Assembly (NCBI GenBank): GCA_038214135.1
Contig: JBBQSD010000153.1
Coordinates: 1-13,763 of the forward strand
Direction: 5' to 3'
Origin: JANLSE01 sp038214135
Lineage (GTDB): Bacteria; Chloroflexota; Chloroflexia; Chloroflexales; Roseiflexaceae
Length of the DNA stretch: 13,763 nt
Under the pieces are notes generated by a model that made no database searches, was not told the origin of the DNA, and worked only from the letters and a program-made list of their open reading frames with translations. Positions 12,607-13,763 of this stretch are shown here, piece after piece. Numbering within the stretch: the stretch's first letter is position 1; the number at the start of each line of letters is the position of its first letter. A program made the translations under genes and the position numbers.

Positions 12607-13763
12607 ATGACAGATCAGGGAACCACTGATTCGATTGCGCCATCTGCTGAGGTATCGGCGGTGCGCGTTACCGATGTTCGTTTCGAGCATCGCCACGATA
12701 CGCTTGGAATCGGCAGCGCGCAACCCCGTATATCCTGGCTGATCGCCACCGAGCTTGATGGCTGGTGGCAATCGGGCTATGAGATCGAGGCGCACAGCAG
12801 CGATGGCGCGATCTATGGACAGACAGGCCAGATCCATGCGGATCAATCGGTGCTGGTTGCATGGCCATTTGCGCCGCTCACCTCGCGCCAATCGCTGCTT
12901 GTGCGGGTGCGGGTGTGGGGCAATAACCAACAGGTATCGGCGTGGTCGCAATCCTTCCCGCTTGAAGTCGCCTTGCTCGACGCCAGCGATTGGTCGGCCC
13001 GCTTTGTGACACCCACATGGGATGAGGATACCAGCATAATGCAGCCTGGCCCGCTGCTACGCCGCGAATTCAGCATCCGAACGGGCTTGGCCAAGGCACG
13101 GCTGTATATCACGGCTCTGGGTGTCTATGAAGCCCAGATTAATGGCCGCGTCGTTGGCGATCATGTGCTTGATCCAGGCTGGACGAGCTATGATCATCGG
13201 CTGCGCTACCAGATCTTCGATGTCACTCGTTTGCTCCACGATGGTCAGAATGTCCTTGGTGCCATGCTCGGCGATGGCTGGTATCGTGGGCGGCTTGGCT
13301 TTGGTGGCGGGCAGCGCAATAATTATGGTGATCGGCTGGCACTCTTGGCCCAGCTCGAACTGACCTATGCCGACGGTAGTAGCGAACGCTTGATCAGCGA
13401 TGATTCGTGGAAGGCGGCCAGCGGGCCAATCCTGACCAACGATATCTATGATGGCGAGACCTATGATGCGCGCTTGGAACGCGATGGCTGGACTACAGCT
13501 GAGTACGACGACAGCCATTGGCAATCGGTACGGCTGCTTGATCGCGATCTGACGCGCCTGGTTGCGCCAAACGGACCACCCGTACGCCGAATCGAAGAAA
13601 TTGCGCCAGTGGCGATCACAACATCGCCATCCGGTCGAACAATTATCGATTTCGGACAGAATCTGGTTGGCTGGCTGCGAATACGGGTACAGGGGCGCAT
13701 CGGCCAGACGATCACACTGCGCCATGCGGAAGTGCTCGAACATGGCGAACTCGGGACCAGGCC
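12607..13763 (+). CDS. Alpha-L-rhamnosidase (GH78-type), N-terminal part
   Basis: A 385-codon open frame running off the window edge; AAGGAG six bases upstream fixes the ATG. It begins like bacterial GH78 alpha-L-rhamnosidases: an N-terminal beta-sandwich (VTDVRFEHRHDTLGIGSAQP, RISWLIATELDGWWQSGYEI) and a second N-terminal carbohydrate-binding-like beta domain (LLRREFSIRTGLAKARLYIT, GVYEAQINGRVVGDHVLDPG, GAMLGDGWYRGRLGF). Then comes the segment IIDFGQNLVGWLRIRVQG (about 346-363) followed by LRHAEVLEHGEL. The catalytic (alpha/alpha)6 barrel lies beyond the window. The full protein would have about 900 residues. No signal peptide is seen, so it probably acts inside the cell on imported rhamnosides; the divergent importer remnant agrees with that. 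It removes terminal L-rhamnose from flavonoid glycosides or polysaccharide fragments; the exact substrate is open. Confidence 0.92.
   Translation, partial: MTDQGTTDSIAPSAEVSAVRVTDVRFEHRHDTLGIGSAQPRISWLIATELDGWWQSGYEIEAHSSDGAIYGQTGQIHADQSVLVAWPFAPLTSRQSLLVRVRVWGNNQQVSAWSQSFPLEVALLDASDWSARFVTPTWDEDTSIMQPGPLLRREFSIRTGLAKARLYITALGVYEAQINGRVVGDHVLDPGWTSYDHRLRYQIFDVTRLLHDGQNVLGAMLGDGWYRGRLGFGGGQRNNYGDRLALLAQLELTYADGSSERLISDDSWKAASGPILTNDIYDGETYDARLERDGWTTAEYDDSHWQSVRLLDRDLTRLVAPNGPPVRRIEEIAPVAITTSPSGRTIIDFGQNLVGWLRIRVQGRIGQTITLRHAEVLEHGELGTR

Overview
The window reads as bacterial chromosome from a filamentous member of the Chloroflexota (class Chloroflexia, Herpetosiphon/Roseiflexus/Kouleothrix-like). 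This is an inference from the gene mix (GNAT and phosphotransferase fusions, 23-residue LRR proteins, sigma70-type promoters with clear Shine-Dalgarno sites) and from wordy, degenerate intergenic repeats of the type common in that group. Base composition looks balanced, with no strong GC skew between genes. No rRNA, tRNA, CRISPR array or transposase was seen.

Layout. 1-405: a possible gene fragment on the minus strand and an intergenic repeat. 406-2786: a translationally coupled pair (ATGA overlap), a choline-kinase/APH-like kinase followed by a GNAT acetyltransferase-APH kinase fusion. 2787-3735: a tandem hairpin element, an intact cupin gene and the 5' stub of a VOC/glyoxalase-fold gene cut off inside a repeat. 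3736-6075: a 13-repeat leucine-rich-repeat gene (minus) diverging from a P-loop kinase-SAM methyltransferase fusion (plus) with its own consensus promoter. 6065-6914: a tiny cysteine-rich, zinc-ribbon-like ORF antisense to the end of that fusion, then an MBL-fold hydrolase. 7061-8177: a promoter and two damaged genes, a CMD-domain stub and a frameshifted unknown gene. 8291-8929: a stand-alone methyltransferase (minus). 8930-9419: a block of three strong hairpins and a promoter driving a Tat-signal stub whose body is missing. 9361-11000: a redox divergon, with a nitroreductase (minus) opposite a thioredoxin-like gene that overlaps a SelW-like CxxC gene; two perfect dyads lie between the consensus promoters. 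11004-12438: repeats, an aminotransferase C-terminal remnant and a sugar ABC permease fused by deletion to a solute-binding-protein tail. 12607-end: the N-terminal part of a GH78-type alpha-L-rhamnosidase.

The working genes mostly modify or detoxify small molecules: kinases, an acetyltransferase, methyltransferases, a cupin, an MBL hydrolase, a nitroreductase and thioredoxin-fold proteins. They are interleaved with at least six broken genes and many small structured repeats, so this is a plastic, decaying accessory region. The least ordinary items are the two multidomain fusions, the small cysteine-rich ORF, the operator-like dyads of the redox divergon and the hairpin elements.
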